Assembly: GCF_964340395.1 (NCBI RefSeq)
Contig: NC_135551.1
Location: 7,283,063-7,347,062, forward strand
DNA from: Glandiceps talaboti
Taxonomy: Eukaryota > Hemichordata > Enteropneusta > Spengelidae
Direction: 5' to 3'
DNA: 64,000 bases
Part shown: piece after piece, positions 53,518 through 64,000 of the stretch
Position numbering within the stretch: position 1 is the stretch's first letter
How the letters are laid out: each line of letters starts with the position of its first letter
Translations under genes and position numbers: made by a program
Notes under the pieces: generated by a model
What the model was told of the DNA's origin: nothing
The model's database searches: none
Seen by the model: only the letters and a program-made list of their open reading frames with translations

Positions 53518-54175
53518 TACAAAATTGTCTGTCGTTAACATAGTAAATTATCTCCTAAAGCAATTAGACGAAGGTAGAATTACTCTTGGCATTTTCATTG
53601 ATTTCTCTAAAGCTTTTGACACTATCAACCATCGTATATTATTGTCTAAACTCGAGCATTATGGCATCAGAGGTATACCCCTGATGTGGTTCCAGGACTA
53701 CTTTTGTAATCGCCAACAGTATGTTAGCTCTGACGATGTCAACTCGATATGCTTGCCTATTTCATGTGGAGTTCCACAGGGATCAGTTTTGGGTCCTACA
53801 CTATTCTTACTTTACATTAATGATCTTCCACTCTCTTCCTCATTCTTTGACTTCAGACTGTTTGCAGATGATTCCAACCTTTTTCACACATTCCCTCAAT
53901 ACCTCAACAATATTGACCTTTCATCAGTGAACACCGAGTTTGAAAAAGTGATAGATTGGTGTACTGCAAATAAACTAAGTATTAATGAGAAAAAGACAAA
54001 ATTCATGTTTATTAGAGGCCGTAGAAAAGAAATGAATATTAGTGGAACCATGTGCATTAATGGTAACGTTATCGAGCAAGTTGATTCTGCATCTTTTGTT
54101 GGCATCGTCTTTGATAACCATCTTTTATGGAATATGCACATTGACGCTGTCAATAAGACTATTAGGAAAAAATAG
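53505..54175 (+). pseudogene. LINE reverse transcriptase, N-terminal third deleted
   Basis: Begins abruptly at STKLSVVNIV in a different frame. The first RT blocks, roughly 120-130 residues expected after GPRLASN, are absent, so a deletion of about 0.4 kb joins the two parts. Present motifs are IFIDFSKAFDTINH, SCGVPQGSVLGP and LFADDSN (active-site FADD). It ends at a stop created by a frameshift in an A-run at 54168-54173. Confidence 0.9.
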
Positions 54176-54699
54176 GAATCATTTATAAACTTAGGGACTT
54201 TGTACCCAAAAATATACTTATTTTACTATATAAAACTTTCGTCCAACCACATATAACGTACGGTATAGAAGTCTGGGGAAGCACTTTTTCCTCCTATTTG
54301 AATTGTATTTTACTAGCTCAAAAAATGGCTGTGCGAGCAATCACACATAGCCAGTCCATGACACATTCTTCACCACTTTTCAACACTCTAGAAATTCTTG
54401 ATGTACATAAACTGCACAGGTTTTTGGTCAGTACCTTTGTTTATGATTTGCTGCACAATAACTTACCACACTCTGTTGATGAATACTGCAATGTGTTAAA
54501 CTATGAGTACAATACACGACAAAAAGAACAAAATAATTTATGCGTACCTACTGTGAAAACATTCTATGGTAAACAGTCAATGACATACACAGGTGCAGTT
54601 ACATGGAATTCAATACAACACAGCACAAGAAATGAACCACGAAGGCAGCGATTCAAGTCATCACTATGTAAAGATTTACTAAAAGAGTATGTAATATAA
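54176..54699 (+). pseudogene. LINE C-terminal region
   Basis: The same protein continues in the next frame: YKLRDFVPKNILILLYK, YGIEVWG, LAQKMAVRAIT and a C-terminus ending LLKEYVI, typical of CR1/Daphne-like ORF2. The stop is at 54697-54699, followed by a 3' UTR of about 260 bp with a poly-G stretch. Confidence 0.85.
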
Positions 54700-54987
54700 C
54701 ATTGTACAGTTCTAATGTAATATATGACTTCTTTTCATTATGGCACTCATATACTAGTATATAGGGGGGGGTGAGGGAGGGGGTTAAGGGTAGAGCTACT
54801 TTTTGTATATTTATTTGCACTCTAAACTTGTACCATTATTTACTTTGGCCAGGGGTCAGACACGATTAGCATAGCTATTTTCTGACTCCTGTTATCCGAT
54901 CTAGTTTGCTTTTCCTGTATTTACGTTTGTATTGTACTTATTTTTGATCGGGTAATAAAATATATATCATATCATATCATCATATCA

Positions 54988-55269
54988 TGACCGTATTAAT
55001 TTCTTCTCTCTTTAAAACAGCATCTTTCATGTTAGCCATCCATTCAGTGTCGATATTACATCGGAATGTACAATGTAGACGACTGTATTGCAAGAATTAT
55101 GTGGATGGTAAACTTCGATTATGTTTTCCGATATGTCACCTTCAACGCTCAGTAGTAGTCTATTCCTCACATGACTTTTTCTGTACTGTTCGTATGTCTA
55201 ATCGGTATACGTTGACGACCTTTATGGAAGACACGAAGAGATGGTTGGATTACACTGAGGTCCCAGGAT
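54988..55269 (-). pseudogene. Lipase-family pseudogene, - strand copy, part 1 (upstream of the LINE)
   Basis: On the - strand it begins after TATTTTTCAG (55279-55270), as the + strand copy does. It matches 50659-50955: the region before VHG, then WMANMKDAVLKREEINT, where the LINE enters. A short deletion removes the HGSRC part seen in the + strand copy. The two copies form a tail-to-tail inverted pair. Confidence 0.8.
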
Positions 55270-55299
55270 CTGAAAAATAGTCGCGAGCAAAAGAAAATT

Positions 55300-55585
55300 T
55301 AAAACAACAACTAAAATGAGCTAAAAGCATGAAAATATGAATCATTTTTTCTACTGTAACATTTGAAATGAGGTCAATGCGAAATAAAGTTTCGTAATAT
55401 TTATTGGTGTTATACGTCGTAAAACATTTAGGTTGTATTGGTACAAGTGTTCTTTGATCTTTCAAGTGACATATATGTGTTGTTGAGATAGTGTGTCAAC
55501 AAATAATCTTAACATGTCAGAAGTGAAAAAAGCCACAGGGGCAGCTCCCGTACTATGTGTACTCATAAGGTATGAGAGGTATTTA
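55300..55585 (+). repeat. Direct duplication, copy a
   Basis: From ACTAAAATGAGCTAAAAGCA to CTCATAAGGTATGAGAGGTA, matching 56013-56286 with few differences. About 713 bp apart. Confidence 0.9.
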
Positions 55586-56012
55586 ATTGTTGACACAGTG
55601 TTTGAGATGTGTGGAAAGTGTTAAAGTTGTGCCGGGGGGGGGGGGGAGATAACCAGCTGATTTAGTATCATTTACGACTATGTATTTATGTGCAACAATT
55701 ATTTATATACGTTATAATTTAACTGGAATTACAGAGATTACCAAAGGTCGATGTGACTTATAAATGTTCACCACATAACAAGGACAGAGCATATGTATTA
55801 TCGTGAAGCATGAATGAAGATTCAATGTCACATGAGTGATAGATGGTGACATACAAATAGTCGAGCATGTGAAAGAAGGTTGTCAATCCCTACTCGAACC
55901 ATCTACCCCACTACTCACTCACTCTCTCTCGCTCTCCCTCTCTCACCCACCCATCCATCCATCCCTCCCTCCCTAACACACACACACACTCTCTCTCTCT
56001 CTCTCTCTCTGA
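55586..56012. other. Spacer with (CT)n and (CA)n
   Basis: A poly-G tract at 55634-55647 and CT/CA simple sequence at 55915-56011. 55646-55690 ('ataaccagctgatttagtatcatttacgactatgta') recurs at 59068-59110. Confidence 0.7.
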
Positions 56013-56286
56013 AACTAAAATGAGCTAAAAGCATGAAAATATGAATCCTTTTTTCTACTGTAACATTTGAAATGAGGTCAATGCGAAACAAAGTTTCGTA
56101 TATTTATTGGTCTTATATGTCGTAAAACATTTAGGTTGTATTGGTACAAGTGTTCTGTGATCTTTCAAGTGACATATATGTGTTGTTGAGATAGTGTGTC
56201 AACAAATAATCTTAACATGTCAGAAGTGAAAAAAGGCATGGGGGCAGCTCCCGTACTATGTGTACTCATAAGGTATGAGAGGTATG
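56013..56286 (+). repeat. Direct duplication, copy b
   Basis: Counterpart of 55300-55585. Confidence 0.9.
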
Positions 56287-56799
56287 GGAATGGAGTATAC
56301 ATTTATGGGCAGGACGTTTTGGAAAATGTTTTCCAACCGGACCATCGCATTTTGTTTAAATGTTATTTAAATATCATTTTCATAATGATTCTTTAAATTG
56401 CTATAAATCATTTTCTTATCTTGAATTATTTTGATCAGGTTAAAGCTATTTAATCATACGAACTGCCGTCTTCATGTATCGTACACACATATAGTATTTA
56501 TTTTGTGTGATGTAGTTGGTATGGCCTGAATTTTTGGCGTTTTGATGCTTGTGTTTGTCCGATGTGATAATCACCCAGTACATAAGAGATATACAAATTT
56601 TCGCGGCAACTGAAAACAAAATAAAATAACAAGACATTATTGTATTTTTGACTCGTATGGAAAAATAATTGTACACTTGTATCAATCTACCACTTACGTT
56701 TTATGTTTTCTTTAATTTTTGGTGGATTATTTACAATGTAATTACCAATAGCTGAACTGGAATTCAATGATAACGAATACTTTATAACATCATGCATTC
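56287..56799. other. Nothing recognised
   Basis: AT-rich sequence. No conserved ORF. Confidence 0.4.
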
Positions 56800-58986
56800 A
56801 AGGTGATTCAAAATGCTCACAATCACTATTGCTATTTTGCTAGACGACATGTTAGTGAAACGTATTCTGGTTTTAAAACTTTAAAAAAGCGTCTGCAAAC
56901 ACCTTAAAATGACCTTTTTTCAGACAGTTCCCTTCGGATGTACTTCGAGAGTTTTCGGGTATTTCCAGTCCCACCTAGACCACGGGATTTTATGACGTCA
57001 TAAGGAGACATGGTTAGCACGTAGCCTATGACGAGCGTAGTCAACAGGTGTATAAAACTCAACAGCATTGTGAAAAAATACATTGCTGGTGGTTGTAATA
57101 GACATCAGTAAACAAAAACTACAGTCTACATGTCTTATTAACCAACATTTACCGATATTTACTCACACTTCCTGACTAATTGTCAGTGTCTGTGGGTATA
57201 AATGCTAAAATATTATGTCCCCATATTATGGCAAAATAAATCAAAACGGCTAGACTAGATATACATAAATACTTGTAATGTCGGGTGTTTCACATTCAAT
57301 GACTTTTATTTATCTGATTTTTTATCATTTGCTTAGAAGAAGCATTACAATGCCGTCGTGATGCGTTGAGGGCCGGGGTGAACGGCATCCAAGGGCGGCA
57401 TATTTTAGCCTACTATACTCGTACTCGCGTCGCCTTTTATTTCATCTCCAATAAATATACTAGGTATTAGAATACCCATGGGAAACTTCAAGAAAACGTA
57501 TCAGGACATGCAGTACCACAATATATTTGTTGGTCCCATAATACACTTATTGATTCGATTTGCTGCAAGCATATGGAATCACGCTCCGAGTCATTGCATG
57601 TAAATGGAACTGTGGCTGACCTAATTTTGTTGTCCATATATAAAATGAGAGTGACCTGTAAATGTTTCACAGTTTTCGTTGTGGTCTTGTATTGTCACAT
57701 GTTTGGCTTGTGAACGCAAGTTTACATATATTATTTTCTGCCAGGGCTGTCTAGGGCCTAGGGCGCGATACTCTAGTCCGAGTCTGAGACCCATGTAAAA
57801 CCTCAGAAACTCGCAGTCGGACTGAACATCGACGTGTTGGGGAATCGAATTATTGCGTGTTTTTATCATGGTGTACATGTGATTATTATATATTTGATTA
57901 TCAGTAGGTGGGTAGTGTTGTCAAGTTTTGTTTCGCTGGCAGTCACCACGGTCGCAGCAGTATATATACGTAGGATAGTTCCGGGAGTTCCGCCGATCAA
58001 AGCTGAAGTGGGTGTATGTACGTATGGACTCGGAGAGCACATTCGGGTTGAATTTATCCACGTGTTGAAATAATCCATATTTATTATTTAGATATATTGC
58101 AAAAGTCGTACAGAAATAATGTCTCTATCGTTACAAAATTCTTCTAATGAATATTAAATAGGCTTGTTGTATGAAGTGATATGGCAACAAGGGAAACCAT
58201 ACAAGTTTTCTTCCAGACGAGTTGCTGAAGTCATATAAATGACAACACGAAATTCACGAAATTTTGTAATTCTTTACAATTTTTATTGCTGATAATATGG
58301 GTATTCTAATAGCTAGTATATCTATTCGAGATGAAATATGTTTACTTTGTATGTGCCGTCCAAAAGGCGACATCAGCGAGTACGAGTATAGTAGGCTAAA
58401 ATATGCCGTCATCAACGCATCATGCATGTCGATGGTATTGTGATGCTTCTTATCGGCAAATAATAAAAAATCAGATAAATAAGTCACTGAATGTGAAACA
58501 CGCGACATTACAAGTGTTTATGTGTATCTAGTCTAGCCATTTTGATTTATTTTGCCATAATATGGGGACAGAATATTTTAGCATTTATACCCACAGACAC
58601 TGACAATTAGTCAGGAAGTGTGAGTAAATATCAGTAAATGTTGGTTAATAAGACATGTAGACTGTAGTTTTTGTTTACTGATGTCTATTACAACCACCAG
58701 CAATGTATTTTTTCACAATGCTGTTGAGTTTTATTCACCTGTTGACTACGCTCGTCATAGGCTACGTGCTAACCATGTCTCCTTATGACGTCATAAAATC
58801 CCGTGGTCTAGGTGGGACCGGAAATACCCGAAAACTCTCGAAGTAAATCCGAAGGGAACTGACTGAAAAAGGGTCATTTTAAGGTGTTTGCAGACGCTTT
58901 TTTAAAGTTTTAAAACTAGTATACATTTCACTAACATGTCGTCTAGCAAAATAGCAATAGTGAATGTGAGCATTTTGAATCACCTT
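56800..58986. mobile_element. 2.2-kb palindrome: about 680-bp inverted arms with a unique core
   Basis: Arms 56800 to about 57480 and about 58306-58986 are reverse complements with scattered differences (centre 57893; both end AAGGTGATTCAAAATGCTCA from the outside). Several indels distinguish the arms, for example about 40 bp near 57365-57405. No clear target duplication. The core 57490-58300 is unique. It looks like a long-TIR transposon or an inverted duplication around a core. Confidence 0.85.
57834..58073 (+). CDS. Hypothetical ORF in the palindrome core
   Basis: 79 codons with a predicted membrane segment (VVLSSFVSLAVTTVAAVYI, about residues 27-45) followed by a polar tail ending VEFIHVLK. 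It is the only protein-like ORF in the 2.2-kb palindrome. No start context or splice sites can be confirmed and the family is not recognised. It may be a captured exon or chance. Confidence 0.25.
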   Translation: MLGNRIIACFYHGVHVIIIYLIISRWVVLSSFVSLAVTTVAAVYIRRIVPGVPPIKAEVGVCTYGLGEHIRVEFIHVLK

Positions 58987-60060
58987 TAAGGACATTACAA
59001 ACTTTAACTGTCCGATTGTTGACACATTGCAGGAGATGTGTGGAAATTACAAAGTTTTAAAGATGTGCAGGGGTGATAATCAGCTGATTTAGTATCATTT
59101 ACGACTATGTACATAAATGCAAAAATCCATCCCCCCAAAAAATCACAAAATATGAATTAAGTTACCTTTTTTTTATAAACAATTGAATACACTCACCCAA
59201 ACATCATACATATCAAATATAAAAGTACACAGCTAAAATCGTCCAAATATTAATCAAAATTTGATCGTAAATTCAAAAACAATAACCATAATCGTCGCGG
59301 GAATGGTGGATAAGACCTTATCATGAACACGACGAAAGAGTTAATACATGATATGTCATTATAATATTCTTGAAAAAAGCTAAAAAGTTAAACTTTCTCC
59401 TTGTAATTTTTACTCAAATTAAATGTTATGATTTCATGACACTATGTATGTGAATGCCAAGATTGCAAATCAATTTCGTCACAGAGTACAGTAGAAGTGC
59501 CTTATTTACGTGGCGTGATATTTTAATTATGGGCAGCAGTCTCGTATTGTATATAAGTTTACTATCCACTCTACAATGTCTTGATTAACAGATTTGTCAT
59601 ATTTTTCGTACTTTCTGTTTTCAAACCATCTCAGAAAAACATTCCAATTCCCCCTATCCCGATTCGATTCGAACCCAATTGTGAGAAATCACGGGTATAA
59701 TTCCAACACAAATGAAATAACTTTATTTTTCCAAACATTACAAAATATCGTTTACTGTATTGTAAACATACAACCAGTTCTTTTACATTTGTACTTATTT
59801 TTGCTTACTTTATTTCATTTTCTATTTGTTACCCAGACATACGCTGACTTGTATACCTAATATAAAATCCTGTTCAACATGGTCGGTCTCCTCATTGGTC
59901 TGTGTATTTACATCGCCCGTGGAAATGACGTAGCGTCGGATGTGTCTTGTCCAGTCCAAAATGCTCGTGAAGTTACCTTTTGTTGTTGAAAAACACTTTC
60001 GCCTGTATTTAAGCTCGTCGTGCTAGTCTTTCACACCATCTCCACAGTGTTCATTAACTG
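58987..60060. other. Nothing recognised
   Basis: AT-rich. 59026-59110 repeats text from 55610-55690. No gene. Confidence 0.4.
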
Positions 60061-60090
60061 TCAAATGTACGTCTAAATATATTATCAAAC

Positions 60091-60109
60091 CACCACCACC
60101 ACCACCACC

Positions 60110-60171
<62 letters not shown>
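60091..60171. repeat. (CAC)n(AAC)n compound microsatellite
   Basis: About 33 bp of CAC/ACC followed by about 47 bp of AAC. Confidence 0.95.
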
Positions 60172-62594
60172 CGTATATTCAAGGGGCCTAAACATCCAAT
60201 ATATTTGATGTTTTATTGATGTGTTGTACTCCTTACCTGGTAGTTATCAACTACTTCCGAGATCATACGTCAATCTTTCCAGCTACAGTCATGTACTGGC
60301 GTTATATCTTTCATTTTAGTTCAGAAACTTTCTCTGAAAGGAAACTGCAATTAGCAATTCACTAACAGTTAACACTTGTATATTGTACGCCGGTATAACT
60401 ACATACAATACAAACCAAGCAGGCCTGAATATTATCATGATATTCTGTGAGGTCCAATTTGAATCCGGAATTACTCAATACGGCAGTTATAAAAGATAGG
60501 CTTGCAAATAATTCGAAATACAAATGGTCTATCTAATACGCTAAAACATACATTACAAGATAACAACACATGTTTTCTATTACTAAAGCCAACATGGCTG
60601 CTCTGTGAATCACTTTTTTTTACTGAAACAACCAGCATAGTTACAAGTATGGCTATAATTTATATCGTAAAATATACAATCTTGCTTTTATTCTGACATT
60701 TATGTTCACATAAGAGGGCTTGTGTGATAAGACCAGACAACCTTAAATATTGACCTTGCGTGGGCGAGTTAGTTACACACTAATTTATTATTATTTATCA
60801 TTGTGACAACCAAGGTCTATCAGGTTCAAACATTCCGGTTAAAAATGAAACTCGTGGTAAGTCTGATTAATGAAAAATAAAACTACGTGTTTTCACTATG
60901 CACGAGAGTGTTTTACCATTCATTTAGTGTACATGTCTATTGTGCTACACGTCACCCATTGGAAGCCGACTGAGATCATAGATCGTTAATATGTAAACAC
61001 ATACCGTCTTGTGTTGTTGACCGACACTGCTTAGGCGACACTAAATGAAATGTCACTGAAATGAACAAAATGCTACATTTTAATTCCCTAATTACTGAAT
61101 TCTAGTCGAACTGAAAATAATCTAACATTTTTGTACCCATTGAACTTACAGTGATCGTGTGAGTATCGAAAAGGGCTACCAAAGAAAACTATACAATCCA
61201 ACAACTCTGTCGGCAAGTCCACGTTTCTTGGATGGGTTTGGGCCGTGGAAGGTCGAGTTCTGGAAAGGTTCAATTTTAAGTGTTCAAGTATTCCAACATA
61301 TATAGTTTGCAAAGTCTCTATGGCTATGATTTGCTTCTCTTAGAAAAAAACACACGAAAGTCAGATTTTCCATGGCTACGTCAGTATCGAACACCACTGT
61401 CCCCTTTTAATAGAGCGTTCCGTTTATTTGTACTCAGACTTCACACTACCTTTTATGACCTTTCCAAATCTTAGCGAAAGTAGACCACAAATTTGTCGTA
61501 GCACTATCCACTTTGACAAATTTTAAGCTACACCAAAGATAGTTGAGTTAAAAAAATCATTTGTCACACATAAATTTATTTAATCAATAGAAAATGCAAT
61601 GACATTTGGTTGGACCTTTCCTTTAAGGTTTTGGCTATGGTTGTATGAAGACACACCTATTGGCAAAACCCTGGCTGTTTGCATGACTTGGTATAGTGAA
61701 TACCACTAGGTGGCGCTGTAGCCCGCTGTTCAATTAATATTGGCACTATATCAAAGTAAATTCACTCAATTAATCCTACACACCTAATTTCAAGATCGCA
61801 CATGAAAGTGAACAGTCTTCGTGTTATCGGGCTAATTTAAACCGACATTAAAACTATCAATGTGAAAAAGTCTTCCACAGATTTCAGAGCTGTTGTAAAG
61901 GTTGGCCATACGATTGGACCCGTCACCAAAATGTTGAAACGGAGCTATTGTATACGTTTTAATAAATATCCCGGAGGAAACCAACTTTGATATTTAAAGT
62001 TTGTATAGTACAGATAAGAAGGGAGCCCTAGCCTTTTGACCTTAACTATAACATTCTTCTACAACTTGTTTGTGAAATGGGTAATCTCAAGTGTTATGGT
62101 TGCGAAAACACATAACTTAAATTTCGACCTCTAGTGAGCGAAGTAGGAAGTTGGGGTAAAAAAACCCTCCTTAAGACTAACAGAGCATTATTTGCAGAAT
62201 AACAGCATACTAACATGAGTTGATCATCTCTTCGTTACCAAGCAACAACCGGCAAAGTCTCGCTTGTTTTTTAGACACCCAACTTCCTTTTCGGCTTAGT
62301 CATGTTGAACCCACAATCAGGTTGGGGTATTCTGTAACAGCCGAAAATTTAAATTACTAATTAACAATTCGATGCGAACAGGTTTTTGAAACAGTTGTGA
62401 GACAATTACAATACAAACACATGAGTAAAAGCATGTTCCACATGTCATTTATTTGGTTGAAACTATAATTATGTAAAAACAAATCTTCACATATACAACT
62501 GGCACAACGGTGCACTATGAACACAAATGTTTGGTTTATAATAACTAATATTTCTCAAATATTCAGTGAAATAAAAAAAAACATGTGAAAATAT
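60172..62594. other. Nothing recognised
   Basis: Unique-looking sequence. No ORF with family motifs, splice pattern or repeat structure that I can support. Confidence 0.4.
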
Positions 62595-62597
62595 CAC

Positions 62598-62995
62598 TTT
62601 TTAGCTCCGCTGTCAGCGAAAGCTGAAAGCGTAGCTTTAGGTATAGGTTGTATAGAGTATAGAGAGTATAGGTGAATCATAGGTGTCCGTCAAATTTTTA
62701 TATTTTCATCATCTTCTCCGAAAGTGACAGTCAGAATTCTTCGATATTTGGTGTGCATGTTCCCTGGGGGGAGGCTATTAAGATTTGTCCATGCCAAGTT
62801 GATCTGTGCCATTTTCAATTTTTTATGATTTTTTTCTTCAAAAAATGACATTTTCATCATCTCCTCAAAAAGTTCTTGTCAGATTGCTTTGATATCTGGT
62901 GTGTTGATGCGCAGGGGGTAGCTTACTCAGATTTGTTAATTTCAAGTCAGCACATCTTGTTTTCTATTTTTTATGATTTTTTCTTGTAATTTAAA
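62598..62995 (-). mobile_element. Palindrome-ended repeat, fourth family
   Basis: TTTTTAG (62598-62604), then an imperfect hairpin (GCTGTCAGCGAAAGCTGAAAGC, in two blocks) and a 'gtatagagtatagagagtatagg' run. Two degenerate units of about 165 bp follow ('ttcatcatctcctc.aaagt', 'gatat.tggtgtg.atg', 'gggg.aggct'). On the - strand it ends hairpin then CTAAAAA. Same architecture as the element at 3976-4985. Confidence 0.6.
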
Positions 62996-64000
62996 GAAAA
63001 AATGAATATGTTAATGAGCATTATGGCCGACACCATATTGGAAATCAGTCCACGAGACTGTAAGTGAACTGCCACTTTTCAAAAGACACTATTGACGTCA
63101 AACAAGCAATGTAATATGTGCTATAGTCATAATTCTACACATTGTGCGCCCAAATGACAAGTGTTTGTTCGAAACAGGGTTGTAAACTTCAAATCCAAAT
63201 TTACATAATCAGCCAGTCCGGTCCGCAACAAACCACATTTGCATACAATCTATCCTCATATGCTCCAGATAGCGACACTTTGAATGGCTGCTCACGGGCC
63301 TTATTTTTTGGTATTTTCAACTTGCCGTAACTTTCACTAGAGTTCCCCATTTTAGATACTGAAAACACCTAAACCTCAACTGATATCTCTTCTTTCGTGC
63401 CAGCAAAATAAATTTTTGGCATTACATTTAGGAATACCGATTTTCCGACGAATTCGGGACGCATACTTGAGGCCCTGAAATTTCAACCCAGTTTTTCGCT
63501 CATAGCATGGAAGTATAACCCTCCATGCCCATAGTTTCCTCAATACGGACCGGAAAGTTTACAAATTTCACAAAAAGGTGGATTTTTATTTTTATGTGTT
63601 TTAAATAACCATGGCAAGTAAATTTAGTAGGATCGTTGTGTAACGGTCCCGACCGTTCAAGAATTTTCGGTAGAAAATGACTGATTTGACCCGGAAGCTG
63701 AAGATGACCTCGTTTGACATCCAGGCGATTTTCCACAGCAACAACACGGAAGTTCTTGGTACTCACTAAAATCACCCACTATAAAAGTTTGATGTTTTCA
63801 GATAAACTGTATCTTGGGATTAATTCCATATTGTTGTGCAATTTGGAGTGACAGTGAACCAGAATGAAGACAACTCGAGTAAGGAAGGCATGCCTTGGCA
63901 TGCGGTTGAAGTTATGCAAGAGCAGTCTCACTGCTGACTGTGAATCGACCAAACTTTGTTTATTGGCCGACAGTTTACATGTAAAGTTAAATGACATGAA
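62996..64000. other. Nothing recognised
   Basis: Several short ORFs but none with recognisable motifs. Confidence 0.4.

Larger units (their letters stand above)
52427..54987 (+). mobile_element. Non-LTR retrotransposon (CR1/Daphne/L2-like), 5'-truncated and internally deleted
   Basis: Starts inside the endonuclease domain and ends in an ATATC/ATCAT microsatellite tail (about 54960-54987). It interrupts the - strand lipase copy: CCCATCCA on one side and ATCATGACCG on the other join in the undisrupted paralogue. The coding parts are listed separately. Dead on arrival. Confidence 0.9.

Noticed and set aside
59655-59690. tRNA T-arm-like GGGTTCGAATC on the - strand
   Set aside because: The flanking bases do not form a T-stem and no cloverleaf could be built around it.

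Overview
This is a repeat-dense animal genomic window with spliced exons, very long (TA)n and other microsatellites, and many nested transposons. The closest protein types (Mag-like Ty3/gypsy, pancreatic-lipase family, GT32-like Golgi glycosyltransferase) and the pearl/Helentron-like dispersed repeats suggest a marine invertebrate. I cannot name the species. No bacterial-type features are present.

Layout. 1-7.0 kb: a MITE, then the last four exons (1283-6171, + strand) of an unrecognised gene, with a pearl-like repeat in its third intron. 6.67-6.97 kb: a palindromic element that reads as a hammerhead ribozyme on the + strand, with a weaker one on the - strand, bounded by (TA)n. 7-10.7 kb: dispersed repeats. 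10.7-17.8 kb plus 36.2-40.3 kb is one copy of a segmental duplication. The second copy lies at 42.5-50.3 kb. Each copy carries a two-exon type II membrane glycosyltransferase on the - strand.

The first copy is split by an 18.4-kb insertion (17782-36184) with about 119-bp terminal inverted repeats (TIRs); the second copy supplies the uninterrupted site. Inside it are an intact Ty3/gypsy element with identical LTRs (20386-25455) and an 8.4-kb foldback-like element (27363-35729) whose arms are tandem 155-bp repeats built from five 31-bp GGAATGACA modules. That element contains a 3.5-kb element (30306-33822), which in turn contains a 2.0-kb element (31136-33138). The inner two have 3-bp TAA/TTA target duplications, as in PIF/Harbinger.

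40.34-40.72 kb holds a second hammerhead palindrome of the same family in opposite orientation, just beyond the duplication edge. 50.6-55.3 kb holds two decayed lipase copies, tail to tail; one is split by a 5'-truncated, internally deleted non-LTR retrotransposon. 55.3-56.3 kb is a direct duplication, 56.8-59.0 kb a 2.2-kb palindrome with a unique core, and 59-64 kb is mostly featureless apart from one more palindrome-ended repeat.

Main point: two members of a short element family encode minimal type I hammerhead ribozymes in palindromic (ambisense) form, sit between (TA)n tracts, and share a conserved side module. The second interest is the four-level nested insertion dated by its own paralogous empty site.
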